A stretch of DNA of 64,000 bases. Origin: Halosolutus gelatinilyticus. GTDB taxonomy: Archaea; Halobacteriota; Halobacteria; Halobacteriales; Natrialbaceae. The number at the start of each line of letters is the position of its first letter. Positions within the stretch are counted from its first letter, which is position 1. Shown piece by piece: positions 36,161 through 45,619 of the stretch. The stretch is taken from assembly GCF_023028105.1 (NCBI RefSeq), contig NZ_CP095492.1:372001-436000 (forward strand), written 5' to 3'. The position numbers and the translations under genes are program-made. The notes under the pieces are model-generated. The model saw only the letters and a program-made list of their open reading frames with translations, was not told where the DNA came from and did not search any database.

Positions 36161-36217
36161 TTTTCGCTCATGAGCTCCTGAGTCTATGAGCGAAAAAGCT
36201 ATTGACTCATAGACTCA
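36161..36217. promoter_or_regulatory. Nested inverted repeats, candidate TetR operator
   Basis: TGAGTCTATGAG (36179-36190) and its exact reverse complement CTCATAGACTCA (36206-36217) form a 12-bp inverted repeat. Overlapping it, TTTTCGCTCA (36161-36170) and TGAGCGAAAA (36187-36196) form a 10-bp perfect inverted repeat. Both sit between the divergent TetR and MMPL start codons, so one regulator could control both genes. Confidence 0.7.
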
Positions 36218-36226
36218 TGAACGGGT

Positions 36227-39169
36227 ATGGAATGGACCGATCGTTTCTCGGCCGCGATCACGGCACACAGTCGGGTTGTCATCGCTATACTGCTCGCATT
36301 TACGCTCGTCATCGGGACCGGCGCGGGATTCGTCGAACAGGATTCATCACTCGATCAGTACTACAGCGATACCGACGCTGCGGAGGCGCACGAGTACGTC
36401 GCTGACAACTTTTCGGCCGGAAGCGAGAACACGACCTACGTTCAAGTCGTCGTGAGAGGCGAGAACGTTCTCTCGAAAGAGTCGCTGATTCAAACGATCC
36501 GCTTGCAGCAGTCGTTCCAGGCGGATCGGGAGATCAACGACACGCTCGCCGATTCGCAACAGCCGATCGGTATCGCGAACGTCGTCGCGACGAGAGGCGT
36601 CGTTGCGGAGCAGCGGTCAGAAGTGGAGACGGCGGCGAACGAATTCGAAGAACTGAACCGAACCGTCCGCCTTCGGGCGGAGACGCTTCAGCAGGATCGT
36701 ACGGCGGTGAACGAAACGCAGCAGCTGCTTCGAACCCGTCTCGAAGCGCTCGACGAAAATCGGTCGGCGTCACCCGAAGACGCGTTTGACGACGTACGCG
36801 CGAACTCGGAGCTCGATCTGAACGAGAGCGACTATCGAACGTTCGCCGATGCGGTCCGATTGCTGCGTGCGGCCGAGACCGACTCAGAGGCCGAGACCGC
36901 GTACGAGATGGGCACACGGGGAGTGCTGGCCGAAGAGTACGCGGACTTCGAGCGACGAAGTGCCGAACTGCGAGCTGCGCAAGACCGACTCGAAACGCTC
37001 GGCGAGGATCTGCGAGCGGGTCGGAACAGCCTCGAAAGCGCAGCTTCACCGACGCTCGAAGAGCAGGCCAAGCAGCTGGAATCGATGAATCAGTCGGCGA
37101 TCGATCGACTACTGGAACGCGTTCTCGATCCGAACGCGTCCGATTCGACCGAGGCGCTCGCACTGATGCCGGTCGACTACGATCCGGGGTCGACGACGGC
37201 GAACGCCACGATGGTCATTATCGCACAGGAGACCGGCGAAGACGTCATTCTCGATCCGGACACCGCGCCGCCCGAGATCATCGATTCCCAACTCGCGATG
37301 CAATCGATCGCGGAGGAGTTCTCCGATTCGCACGACGTCGACGCGTTCGTATTCGGGATCGGCGCCATGGGTGGCGAGATCAACCGCTCGATGGCGGATA
37401 GCCTCAAAATTACGGGTCCGTTCGCGCTCGTTCTCGTTCTCGCGACGCTGATACTCGCGTATCGGGACCTGCTCGACATCCTCCTCGGTCTCGCCGGCCT
37501 CGGTGTCGTCTTCGTCTGGATGTTCGGCGCCATGGGCTGGCTCGGGATCGATTTCAACCAGATCTTCATCGCCGTTCCCGTCCTGCTGATCGGACTCGCC
37601 ATCGACTTCGCGCTTCACGTGATCATGCGCTACCGGGAACGGCGACAGCACTCCGGCGGGAGCGTCCGGGATTCGATGGCGGTTTCGCTCGCCGACGTCA
37701 GCTTGGCGTTGGTGTGGGTGACGGCGACGACGGCGATCGGATTCCTCATGAACTTCCTGAGCCCGGTCGCGCCGATTCGCGATTTCGCCGTGATCAGCGC
37801 CATCGGAATCGCGTCGGCGTTCGTCGTCTTTACCGTTTTATTGCCCGCCCTGAAAATCGAGATCGACGGCGCGCTCGAAGCGCGCGGCTACGATCGAGAA
37901 AAACGGGCGTTCGGCACCGACGGCGGACGGTTCAGCCGGATTCTCTCGCTCGGCTCGAATGTCGCTCACAAATCGCCCGCGATCGTAATCGCGTTGGTGC
38001 TTCTCGTGAGCGCGGGCGGACTGTACGGCGCCGCACAAGTCGAAGCGGAGTTCGCACGGGAAGACTTCTTGGCGGCGGACTCGCCCGAGTGGATGGACCA
38101 CTTGCCGGAGGCGCTCGAACCCCACGAGTATTCGATGCAGCAGAATCTGGCGTATCTCAACGACCACTTCTCCCGTCAGGACTCCCAGGCGTACATTCTT
38201 CTCCGAGGGAACGTGACCGATCCCGACGCTCTTCAGCGTCTCGATCGGGCCGAGACGAAGGCGGCCGAAAGCCCGATAACGCAACGCCTTTCGACGGGCG
38301 AGGCGCGAACTCAGTCCCCAACCGGCGTGATGCAGCGGGTCGCTGCGGAGAACGAATCCTTCGAGGCGACCCTCGGTGCGGCTGATACCGACGGTGACGG
38401 TGACCCCGATCGTAACGTCCGGCAGGTGTACGACGAGTTGTTCGACACGGCGCCCGACAGCGCCGCCGCAGTCATCCATCGGACCGACGACGGCGAGTAT
38501 CGCGCCCTTCGAATGACCGTTGTGACAGCGGGCGACGTAACCCACAGCGAAGTCACCGACGAAATGCGAGCCGTTGCGGCGGTCGCCGACGGTGAAACCA
38601 CCCGCGCCACCGCGACTGGCGATCCGATCCTGTTCGAAATCGTTTCCAGCGAGATACACGACACGTTCGTTACGACGCTAACCGTCGCCCTCGTCGTTAT
38701 CGCGGCGCTTCTCGTCGTCGGGTATCGGCTGATGAGCGGGAGTGCGGTGTTAGGCGTCGTGACGATGCTTCCGGTCGTTTTCGTTCTGATCTGGATTCTC
38801 GGAACGATGGCGCTCCTCGATATCTCGTTCAACCCGCTGACGGGGATGATCACGAGTCTCACCATCGGTCTCGGGATCGACTACAGCATCCACCTGAGCG
38901 AGCGCTATACGCAGGAGTTGAACGATGGTCACGCGCCGGAGACGGCGATGAACACTGCGGTGACCGGCACGGGTGGAGCGCTTCTCGGAAGCGCGGCGAC
39001 GACCGCGGGCGTCTTCGGCGTGCTCGCTTTCGCGTTTCAGCCCGGTCTCCAGCAGTTCGGTCTCGTCACGGCGCTGACGATCGTCTATTCGTTCTTCGCC
39101 GCGGTCTACGTCTTACCCAGCTTGCTCGCCGTCTGGACTATGTACTTCGGAGCATCCACAGCTCACTGA
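36227..39169 (+). CDS. MMPL/RND-superfamily membrane transporter
   Basis: 980 residues with the classic duplicated layout: one membrane helix, a large extracellular loop (about residues 50-390, coiled and Glu/Arg-rich), five helices with LLIGLAIDFALHVIMRYRE, then a second copy ending with LTIGLGIDYSIHLSERY. Proton-driven export of lipids or hydrophobic compounds is the family role. An extracytoplasmic D-x-D-x-D-like stretch (DTDGDGDPDRN) may bind Ca2+. Controlled probably by the divergent TetR gene. Confidence 0.9.
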   Translation: MEWTDRFSAAITAHSRVVIAILLAFTLVIGTGAGFVEQDSSLDQYYSDTDAAEAHEYVADNFSAGSENTTYVQVVVRGENVLSKESLIQTIRLQQSFQADREINDTLADSQQPIGIANVVATRGVVAEQRSEVETAANEFEELNRTVRLRAETLQQDRTAVNETQQLLRTRLEALDENRSASPEDAFDDVRANSELDLNESDYRTFADAVRLLRAAETDSEAETAYEMGTRGVLAEEYADFERRSAELRAAQDRLETLGEDLRAGRNSLESAASPTLEEQAKQLESMNQSAIDRLLERVLDPNASDSTEALALMPVDYDPGSTTANATMVIIAQETGEDVILDPDTAPPEIIDSQLAMQSIAEEFSDSHDVDAFVFGIGAMGGEINRSMADSLKITGPFALVLVLATLILAYRDLLDILLGLAGLGVVFVWMFGAMGWLGIDFNQIFIAVPVLLIGLAIDFALHVIMRYRERRQHSGGSVRDSMAVSLADVSLALVWVTATTAIGFLMNFLSPVAPIRDFAVISAIGIASAFVVFTVLLPALKIEIDGALEARGYDREKRAFGTDGGRFSRILSLGSNVAHKSPAIVIALVLLVSAGGLYGAAQVEAEFAREDFLAADSPEWMDHLPEALEPHEYSMQQNLAYLNDHFSRQDSQAYILLRGNVTDPDALQRLDRAETKAAESPITQRLSTGEARTQSPTGVMQRVAAENESFEATLGAADTDGDGDPDRNVRQVYDELFDTAPDSAAAVIHRTDDGEYRALRMTVVTAGDVTHSEVTDEMRAVAAVADGETTRATATGDPILFEIVSSEIHDTFVTTLTVALVVIAALLVVGYRLMSGSAVLGVVTMLPVVFVLIWILGTMALLDISFNPLTGMITSLTIGLGIDYSIHLSERYTQELNDGHAPETAMNTAVTGTGGALLGSAATTAGVFGVLAFAFQPGLQQFGLVTALTIVYSFFAAVYVLPSLLAVWTMYFGASTAH

Positions 39170-39262
39170 TAGAATTTGGAAATATCAGTGATACTTGAAA
39201 TATCAAAATTGGAGATATACGAGAACAAAAAGACGATTGGACGGGCGGGAAGTCCGGAATCG

Positions 39263-39595
39263 ATGACCGAGCTCGCGCTCGGCGACGCGAATCCGTACTC
39301 CCTCACAGCGTTCGGCTGTCTCTCCTGTTCGTTCTCGGGATCGGCGTCTGGGGATTTTCCGGCCCCGAGTTTCGAGAGACGTCTCTCACGGCAGGCGGGT
39401 TCGCACTTCGCGGCGCGGAATCTACGGTGCTGGCCGCGCTACGCGAGCGCGCGGTGACGCCGCTGGTGCGTGGTACCGGCCTTTCTGCTGCCGTTGCGAT
39501 CGCATCGGCGGGCGAAGGCGGCCGACTTACAGATCGACGTACTGGCTCTCCCACTCTCGTCGGTCGTCGATCGTCTCTTTCCCTGCGTCGGTAAT
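39263..39595 (+). pseudogene. Frameshifted membrane-protein remnant
   Basis: From ATG 39263 a short normal-looking N-terminus (MTELALGDANPYSLTAF) continues in the next frame as RLSLLFVLGIGVWGFSG, a plausible first membrane helix. A compositionally normal stretch follows, and the frame dies at a stop near 39595 inside the convergent PadR gene. Family not recognised. The preceding 39170-39250 is AT-rich, with GAAATATCA twice, and may have been its promoter. Confidence 0.3.
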
Positions 39596-39802
39596 GGCGT
39601 AGTAGTTAGTCCGCCTGTCGAGTTGCCCTTTCTCGACCAACTCGTTGTTGACGAGGGTATCGAGGTTCGGATAGAGCCGACCGTGATTGATCTCGGCGCT
39701 ATAGTACGTCTCGACTTCGTCTTTGACTTCTTGGCCGGACGGCTGGTCGGCGCCCGCGATGACGTACAACAGGTCCCGTTGGAATCCGGTGAGGTCGTCC
39801 AT
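39527..39802 (-). CDS. PadR-family transcriptional regulator
   Basis: 91 residues from ATG 39802 (MDDLTGFQRDLLYVIAG); the longer frame starting at 39907 adds residues without family character. The winged helix runs through VKDEVETYYSAEINHGRLYPNLDTLV, the PadR pattern, with LDRRTNYYAITDAG as the wing. Haloarchaeal members are small like this. The target is unknown; a partial dyad (TACAAGTTTGTA near 39940) upstream could be its own site. Confidence 0.88.
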   Translation of the reverse strand: MDDLTGFQRDLLYVIAGADQPSGQEVKDEVETYYSAEINHGRLYPNLDTLVNNELVEKGQLDRRTNYYAITDAGKETIDDRREWESQYVDL

Positions 39803-40059
39803 CGCACGAGAGAATTCAACAAAGATGTATTTGTTATCTTTCCCGCATTGGATTGTATGTTTACGTTTCATGAGAGTAATCGGTCGAATACTGTACTGTA
39901 TTCTCATCTAATCGTCTAATTGAGGATTTTTCTAAACATACAAGTTTGTAAAAATATCTGATGTGATACACTTCCTTCTCTCAAATTCGGAATCGGTGTT
40001 TCCGAAACTGTTCTCAAACCGGATGATACACCGTTTTATCTCTCTACAGAAATATTCAG

Positions 40060-40370
40060 TGGCATTCTGATTTCGACGTTTTTTGCGTCGAAATCGAAGT
40101 CGTGTCGTAGGATCGCTGCTTTCGGCCGGGACGCAAAATCGTCGAGAAACGCGACGTCGAGAACACCGTGTTTCTCGGTGGGCTCCGAGCAGAAGATCGA
40201 AACCGCGTCTTCGGTTCTGGGCGTATAGGGCCTGATGCGGGAAATAAGACGGGTAGAGGATCGCTGCAATGTACGATCAGCACCGCCGATCGGTGAGCTG
40301 GGTCACGGCTTCATCAATCGCGACGCGATCCGGGTACTTTCCCGTCCGTCGACTGTAGATCGGTTTTGTG
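40060..40370 (-). pseudogene. Decayed IS6-family transposase, copy 2 (fragment)
   Basis: On the minus strand, pieces line up with copy 1 at 28090-28400. ATCTACAGTC, then CGGATCGCGTCGCG, then GATGAAGCCGTGA, are shared almost exactly, followed by EKHGVLDVAFLDDF (compare EKHDVDDAVFLIDD) and a worn DFDFDAK segment. Stops and frame changes are many. Opposite orientation to copy 1. The remaining DNA from 39908 to 40588 holds only AT-rich sequence and the promoter of the next gene. Confidence 0.65.
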
Positions 40371-40594
40371 TACTCAGCTATCTGACATTAATCGTACTCG
40401 ATCGATGCTGTATCGCTCTTATTCACATACTATATTCGGAACTGGTATTTTGGGATCTGATCGAGTACCCGATCGTATCGGTTCGCGCGGTTTGGCAATC
40501 TTCGATCACCGAAACAGAACTCGATCCGTAGCGGCGTCCGTCTTTCAGCGTACCGAATGAGTTATTAAAAAATAGAGCCGAATCGACAGTGCGT

Positions 40595-41482
40595 ATGCGA
40601 ATTGGACAATACGAGACGGCGGACACCGGACAGCTCTGGTGCGGCGTAACGACGAACGCGAGAACCGTTATCAACCTCCCGAAAGCCGGCGCCGCCGCTG
40701 GTGTCGATATCCCGAGACGGAGCACCGACTTACTGACCGACTGGCAGTGGCAACGCAAGGTCGAATTAGCCGTCGAATACGCCGCGGAGACGGGAACCGG
40801 CGTCTACGATACCGACGAGGTGGACCGACTTGCACCGATAACGGATCCGGAGAAGGTGGTGTGCGTCGGCCTCAATTACCGGGATCACGCCGAGGAAGGC
40901 GACAACCCCATCCCCGACGAACCCGTGCTCTTCTCGAAGTTCCCCACGACGGTAACTGGTCCGGGAAGCGCGATCACCTGGGACCCGGACCTCACGGAGA
41001 AGGTCGATTACGAGGCGGAACTGGTCGTCGTGATCGGTCGCGAGACGCGGCGGGTCGATCGGGAGGACGCGTTCGATCACGTCGCCGGCTATCTGGTCGG
41101 CAACGACGTCTCCGCACGGGACCTCCAGCACGGCGACGGCCAGTGGGTTCGCGGGAAAAGCCTCGATACGTTCGCGCCGATCGGTCCGGAGCTCGTGACG
41201 ACCGACGAGGTGGACGACCCCCACGACCTCGACATCTGGGCCGAGGTGAACGGGGAGCGCCTGCAGGAGTCGTCCACGTCGAACCTGATCTTCGGCGTCG
41301 ACGACCTGGTGTCGTTTTGCAGCCAGGCGTTTACGCTCAAGCCGGGCGACCTGATTTTCACCGGAACGCCCCCCGGAGTGGGCGTCTACCGGGAGCCGCC
41401 GGTGCTCCTGGAGGACGGCGACAGCGTGACGATCGGGATCGACGGAATCGGCGAATTGACGAATAGCTGTGCGTACCTGTAG
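40595..41482 (+). CDS. Fumarylacetoacetate hydrolase (FAH)-family protein
   Basis: 295 residues from ATG 40595 (GTG 40589 also in frame). It has the FAH core: VCVGLNYRDHAEE, the metal-binding glutamates of VDYEAELVVVIGR, YLVGNDVSARDLQ, KSLDTFAPIGP and FTGTPPGVGV. Family members are hydrolases, decarboxylases or isomerases of dioxo-acids at the end of aromatic catabolism. A TATA-like TTATTAAAAAATAG (about 40561-40574) suits a leaderless start. IclR gene is convergent downstream. Confidence 0.88.
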   Translation: MRIGQYETADTGQLWCGVTTNARTVINLPKAGAAAGVDIPRRSTDLLTDWQWQRKVELAVEYAAETGTGVYDTDEVDRLAPITDPEKVVCVGLNYRDHAEEGDNPIPDEPVLFSKFPTTVTGPGSAITWDPDLTEKVDYEAELVVVIGRETRRVDREDAFDHVAGYLVGNDVSARDLQHGDGQWVRGKSLDTFAPIGPELVTTDEVDDPHDLDIWAEVNGERLQESSTSNLIFGVDDLVSFCSQAFTLKPGDLIFTGTPPGVGVYREPPVLLEDGDSVTIGIDGIGELTNSCAYL

Positions 41483-41529
41483 ACGTGATGAATCGAGGAG
41501 ATCCCGCGGACTTCGATCGTGGACGGGTA

Positions 41530-42303
41530 TCAAACCGAGTGCTTGATATCGAGTTCCAGTTCGTTGACCGCGCCGAGAACCTGCTCGGGTAGCTCCTCGG
41601 TCAGCCACTCGCCCTTGATCCGATTGGCGGGGCCTGAGACGCTCAAGGCGCCGATAACGGCCTCCTCGGAATCGAGTACCGCGGAACCAACCGCGTTCAC
41701 GCCGCCCGTCGTTTCCTGTCTATTGAACGCGTATCCCCGTCGTCGGATCCGCTCTAACTCCTCGAACAGTTCGTCTCGCGTCGAAATGCTGTTGTGCGTT
41801 CCTTCCGGGAGACCGTGTTCCGCGACGATCGCCGTAACGCGTTCGTCCGGCAGATTGGCGAGAATCGCTTTCCCCGCCGCACTGGTGTGTATCTCTCCGC
41901 GTTTGCCCACGTGTGCTCCGGTCTGGACGGCGCTCTGGCCCACTTCGGTGTAGAGGTACACGCGTTCCCCATGCTCTTCGACGATAAATTGCGCGCGCTC
42001 TCCCGTTTCCGCCGCGAGTTTGTCGACCTTCTCTTTGATCTTCGGATAGGCGGTTACCTGTCGCTGTGCGTACCCGCCCATCGTGAGAAACCCGAGACCG
42101 ACCTGGTATTTCTCCCGATCGGCTACCACGTAGTTGTGCGTTCTGAGGGTCACCAGATGACGGTGGACGGTGCTCTGGGACAGGCCGAGGAACGCGGAAA
42201 TCTCTTCGATAGTCGCGCCGTCGAGTTCTTGGATCGCGTGAACGATCTCGATCGACGTTTCGGTCGTCTTGACCGTCGAGCGGAGTTCGTTTGCCATGCC
42301 CAT
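41530..42303 (-). CDS. IclR-family transcriptional regulator
   Basis: 257 residues; ATG 42297 (MANELRSTVKTT) is an alternative start. The N-terminal winged helix is IEEISAFLGLSQSTVHRHL. The C-terminal effector domain (QRQVTAYPKIKEKVDKLA to the end) is typical of IclR proteins that sense aromatic or short acids. It is a good candidate for controlling the surrounding catabolic genes and perhaps for binding the 20-bp dyads; this is inference. Confidence 0.88.
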   Translation of the reverse strand: MGMANELRSTVKTTETSIEIVHAIQELDGATIEEISAFLGLSQSTVHRHLVTLRTHNYVVADREKYQVGLGFLTMGGYAQRQVTAYPKIKEKVDKLAAETGERAQFIVEEHGERVYLYTEVGQSAVQTGAHVGKRGEIHTSAAGKAILANLPDERVTAIVAEHGLPEGTHNSISTRDELFEELERIRRRGYAFNRQETTGGVNAVGSAVLDSEEAVIGALSVSGPANRIKGEWLTEELPEQVLGAVNELELDIKHSV

Positions 42304-42587
42304 CCATGGTACTCGAACACAATAAATCCCGCATATTCGGATCGCATGATCGATCGGCGTGAATTCGACTATCGTACTGGAAACGTACCGAGACTACTGA
42401 CCGTGAGATCTCGGACGCGAGACTGGCTGCGATCTTCCCCTACCGATCGTGCCACGGATACGCCGGCCGAACGCGGATCCCAGTTTCCGGGGTTGGGTTG
42501 TTTGCCGCCAAAAAACGCATGCAGAATGCGAACGAAGCTGATTTCGCCGTTTACGATCGACGGTGACATCGTGAGGCAGTCGGGGTT

Positions 42588-42607
42588 TTATAATCGTACT
42601 GCCGTAA
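42588..42607. promoter_or_regulatory. Degenerate copy of the 20-bp dyad
   Basis: TTATAATCGTACTGCCGTAA: GTAC centre and spacing kept, one mismatch in each arm against TTACA/TGTAA. Exactly 100 bases before the perfect copy at 42688. Confidence 0.4.
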
Positions 42608-42687
42608 AATTCTGATCCCGAATTCTGGGATAGACCGGTCGATCGTGATCGGATCACGTGCGTTGTTAGCGCGTGTGAACCGTGTGT

Positions 42688-42707
42688 TTACACATGTACA
42701 ACTGTAA
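42688..42707. promoter_or_regulatory. Putative operator, copy 3 (20-bp dyad)
   Basis: TTACACATGTACAACTGTAA. Perfect TTACA/TGTAA arms and a GTAC centre. Located in the long gap between the IclR and CaiB genes. Confidence 0.6.
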
Positions 42708-43219
42708 TAAACCGGCCCCGGTTTCCGGGAGTCCCGTCGATGAGGTCGAAGGCGACCAAATCGCGAAACTAGCGGCGATAATGCCGATATCCACGCACGT
42801 AACCCATCCCGAAATACGGGATCACTCGCGTCGGGAACGAATTCGTTTCGGTTCGAACGCGACTACGATCTGGGTGAACGAAAACCGGGAAGATTCAGCC
42901 TCGTCCCAGGTTACGAAGCGACTTACCGCGCGGGTGACCGCGAATATGTTACACGTGTTATATTCCGTCGGTAGCTTTACAAAGGGATACGCGTATTGTG
43001 GGTCATGAGCCGGTTTACTGATAGTGCAGATTCTCGGGCGAAGTTCGGTCGGCGAACCCGTCACGACGCTCCGGTGACCGTCGCGGTCACGACCAGCGAT
43101 CGCAGTTCGACACGCGCGGTTTCACTACGCAGTGACGACCCCAATCAACTCCGATCGGATCGCGTTCGAGCCCCGCAATTCACCGCACGAGGCGGCGCCT
43201 AGCCCACCAGCCCGAACCG

Positions 43220-44479
43220 ATGGCAGAAAACGATACTACCCGAGACACCACAAACGCGACTATGGAAGATAGAGAAAAAATACTGGACGGCGTAACGGTT
43301 GTAGACCTCTCCACGTTCGTCACCGGGGGATTCTGTTCGACGATGCTCGCAAATCAAGGCGCGGAAGTCATCAAGATCGAACAACCCGGCTACGGCGATG
43401 CTATCCGGCATACTGGGCCGCCGTTCGTCGACGGCGAATCGCCGTACTACTGGACGGTGAATTACGGGAAGCGGAGTCTGGAACTCGACCTGAAGAACCC
43501 GACGGCCAAAGAGGTCCTGTACGAGCTCGCCTCCGAGGCGGATATCTTCATTCAGAACTTCCGTCCGGGTACTGCGGCACGTCTCGACGTCGATTACGAG
43601 TCGATAGCCGAACACAACGAAGGGATCATCTACCTCGCGATTTCGGCGTTCGGTCAAACCGGTCCGTGGCGGGAACGCTCCGGGTACGATCTGCTCATTC
43701 AAGGGATGAGCGGCATCATGAGCGTCACCGGCGAAAGCGGACGACGGCCCGTAAAGGTCGGGTTGCCGATGACGGACCTCGTTACGGCGATGTGGGCGGC
43801 GTTCGGGGCGACGGCGGCCCTCTATCGACGACAATCGACCGGCGACGGCGAGTACATCGACCTCGGAATGCTCGAGTCGGCGCTTCCGTGGCTCACCAAA
43901 CAAGCCGGTCAAGTTTTCGCCGGCAGCGAGCCCCGACGGATGGGGACGAAAGATCCCGTTCTCGCACCGTATCAGACGTTCGAGACCGAAGACAGCTACA
44001 TCAACATCTGCATTCTGAACGAGAAACTCTGGGGAGAACTGTGCGCGGTCATCGATCGACCCGACCTGCCGGCGGACGATCGCTTCGAAACGAACGCCGA
44101 TCGCGTCGAACATCTCGAGGAGCTCGAAACGGAGCTCGAAAGCACGCTCCGGACGAAGACGACCGACGAGTGGATCGAGATCATCGCCGAGGACGGCGGC
44201 GTTCCGGCGGGTCCCGTGTTCGACGTCGAGGAGGCGTTGAATAACCCGCAAGTCGAAGCCCGCGAAGCGCTGACCGAAATCGAACACCCGGAACTCGGCG
44301 ACATCCCCGTGATCGAACATCCGTTGAAGTTCGATCGCGCCGAGAGCGGATTCGAGTTGCCGCCGCCGTTGCTCGGCGAACACAACCGCGAGGTGCTCCG
44401 AGAGGCGGGGTATTCGGACGCGGAACTCGACGAGATGGAGGCGGCCGGCGTCTTCGGAGAACGCGATTCCGGGGCGTGA
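43220..44479 (+). CDS. CaiB/BaiF family III CoA-transferase
   Basis: Moves CoA from a donor thioester to an acid. 419 residues; ATG 43262 (MEDREKILDGVTVVDLS) is the alternative start nearer the conserved N-terminus. Family landmarks: LDGVTVVDLSTFVTGG, RPGTAARLDVDYESI, ISAFGQTGPWRERSGYDLL, the catalytic Asp in GEYIDLGMLES, and the C-terminal GEHNREVLREAGYS. It is followed within seven bases by a thiolase-like gene, so acid activation and carbon-carbon cleavage are probably in one operon. Confidence 0.9.
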   Translation: MAENDTTRDTTNATMEDREKILDGVTVVDLSTFVTGGFCSTMLANQGAEVIKIEQPGYGDAIRHTGPPFVDGESPYYWTVNYGKRSLELDLKNPTAKEVLYELASEADIFIQNFRPGTAARLDVDYESIAEHNEGIIYLAISAFGQTGPWRERSGYDLLIQGMSGIMSVTGESGRRPVKVGLPMTDLVTAMWAAFGATAALYRRQSTGDGEYIDLGMLESALPWLTKQAGQVFAGSEPRRMGTKDPVLAPYQTFETEDSYINICILNEKLWGELCAVIDRPDLPADDRFETNADRVEHLEELETELESTLRTKTTDEWIEIIAEDGGVPAGPVFDVEEALNNPQVEAREALTEIEHPELGDIPVIEHPLKFDRAESGFELPPPLLGEHNREVLREAGYSDAELDEMEAAGVFGERDSGA

Positions 44480-44485
44480 ACGCAA

Positions 44486-45619
44486 ATGACGGCCACACGC
44501 GTTTCCGGCGCCGGAATGACCCGATTCGAGGCGGCATCGGATCGGTCCCTTCTCGAACTCGCGACCGCCGCGGCGGACGACGCGCTCGCCGATGCCGGCT
44601 ACGCGACGACGGACGTCACGTCGATTCACGTCGGTAACGCGCTCGCGGAGGCGCTCGGAACGCAGACCGGGATCGCGAACGCGGTTACGGCCAGCCTCGG
44701 CGCGGAGGGAGTTCGTGCGGATCGAATCGAGAACACCAGTGCGAGCGGGGCGAGCGCCGTTCATCGCGGCGTCGAAGCCGTTGCAAGCGGCGGATCGAGC
44801 GTCGCACTTGTCGTCGGCGTCGAAAAGATGTCCGTCGCCGAGACGGCCGACGTGACCGAGTCGATGAGTCGGCTCGTCCACGATCGGGAGTACGTACAGG
44901 GGCTCACGCTCCCCTCGTTCGCCGGCCTGGCGGCGAGCGCGTATCTCGACCGGTACGGCGTGCCACGCGAAGCGCTCGCCGCCGTCGCCGTGAAAAATCA
45001 CGCGAACGCGGTACACAACCCGGTCGCGCAGTTCCGAAAACGGATCTCCGTCGCTGACGCGCTCGAGTCGCCGCTCGTCGCCGACCCGCTTCGATTGTAC
45101 GACTGCTGCCCGATGACGGACGGCGCCGCTGCGCTCGTCCTTTCGCGGGAGCGGGGAGTGCGCGTGGCGAGTACCGCCAGTGCCACCGGGACCCACGCCG
45201 TCGCGGATCGAGCCGATCCGCTCGCGATCGAGAGCGTTCGGATCGCCGGTGAACGGCTGTTCGACGGAACGAACCTCTCCCCTCGAGACGTCGACGTCGC
45301 GTGCGTTCACGACGCCTTCACCGTCCTCGAACTCCTCGAGCTCGAGGAACTGGGCTTCTACGATCGCGGGGCGGCGTGGGAAGCGACGCTTGAGGGCGAA
45401 ACGCGCCTCGACGGGGAGCTTCCGGTGAATCCGGGCGGCGGGCTGAAAGCGCGCGGCCATCCCCTCGGTGCGACGGGCGTCTCCCAACTCGTCGAACTGA
45501 CGTGGCAGTTACGCGGTGACCTTCCGGACGAACGGCAGGTTCCCGGCGCGGAGACGGGATTCGCGATCAACGTCGCGGGTTTCGGGAACAACAGCGTGTG
45601 CACGCTCTTACAAGCATGA
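44486..45619 (+). CDS. Thiolase-superfamily protein with Ser at the nucleophile position (possible aldolase)
   Basis: 377 residues of the SCP2-thiolase type, with VHDAFTVLELLELEELGF and GGGLKARGHPLGATG near the C-terminus. The usual catalytic Cys of the C(A/S)SG motif is replaced: the sequence reads ENTSASGAS, with Ser85 (AGT) at the Cys position. Thiolase chemistry needs that Cys. Ltp2-type retro-aldolases of steroid degradation are thiolase-like and work with DUF35 partners, and a DUF35 gene overlaps here. I therefore favour a retro-aldolase or a carbon-carbon bond enzyme of altered chemistry over a true thiolase. Confidence 0.8.
   Translation: MTATRVSGAGMTRFEAASDRSLLELATAAADDALADAGYATTDVTSIHVGNALAEALGTQTGIANAVTASLGAEGVRADRIENTSASGASAVHRGVEAVASGGSSVALVVGVEKMSVAETADVTESMSRLVHDREYVQGLTLPSFAGLAASAYLDRYGVPREALAAVAVKNHANAVHNPVAQFRKRISVADALESPLVADPLRLYDCCPMTDGAAALVLSRERGVRVASTASATGTHAVADRADPLAIESVRIAGERLFDGTNLSPRDVDVACVHDAFTVLELLELEELGFYDRGAAWEATLEGETRLDGELPVNPGGGLKARGHPLGATGVSQLVELTWQLRGDLPDERQVPGAETGFAINVAGFGNNSVCTLLQA

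Larger units (their letters stand above)
42304..43219. other. Long regulatory-looking intergenic region
   Basis: About 900 bases between the IclR start and the CaiB start. It holds one exact and one degenerate copy of the 20-bp dyad, spaced exactly 100 bases apart, and an AT-rich box GTTATATTCC near 42957. A weak 68-codon frame (42996-43202), Arg/Ser-rich and without family character, ends 17 bases before the CaiB gene; I do not support it as a gene. Confidence 0.55.

Noticed and set aside
42996-43202. 68-codon frame just before the CaiB gene
   Set aside because: Arg/Ser-rich with no structure or family; position alone is not enough.
43199-45487. Minus-strand 762-codon frame opposite the CaiB and thiolase-like genes
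   Set aside because: Spans two genes with clear catalytic motifs on the plus strand; composition is that of an antisense shadow.
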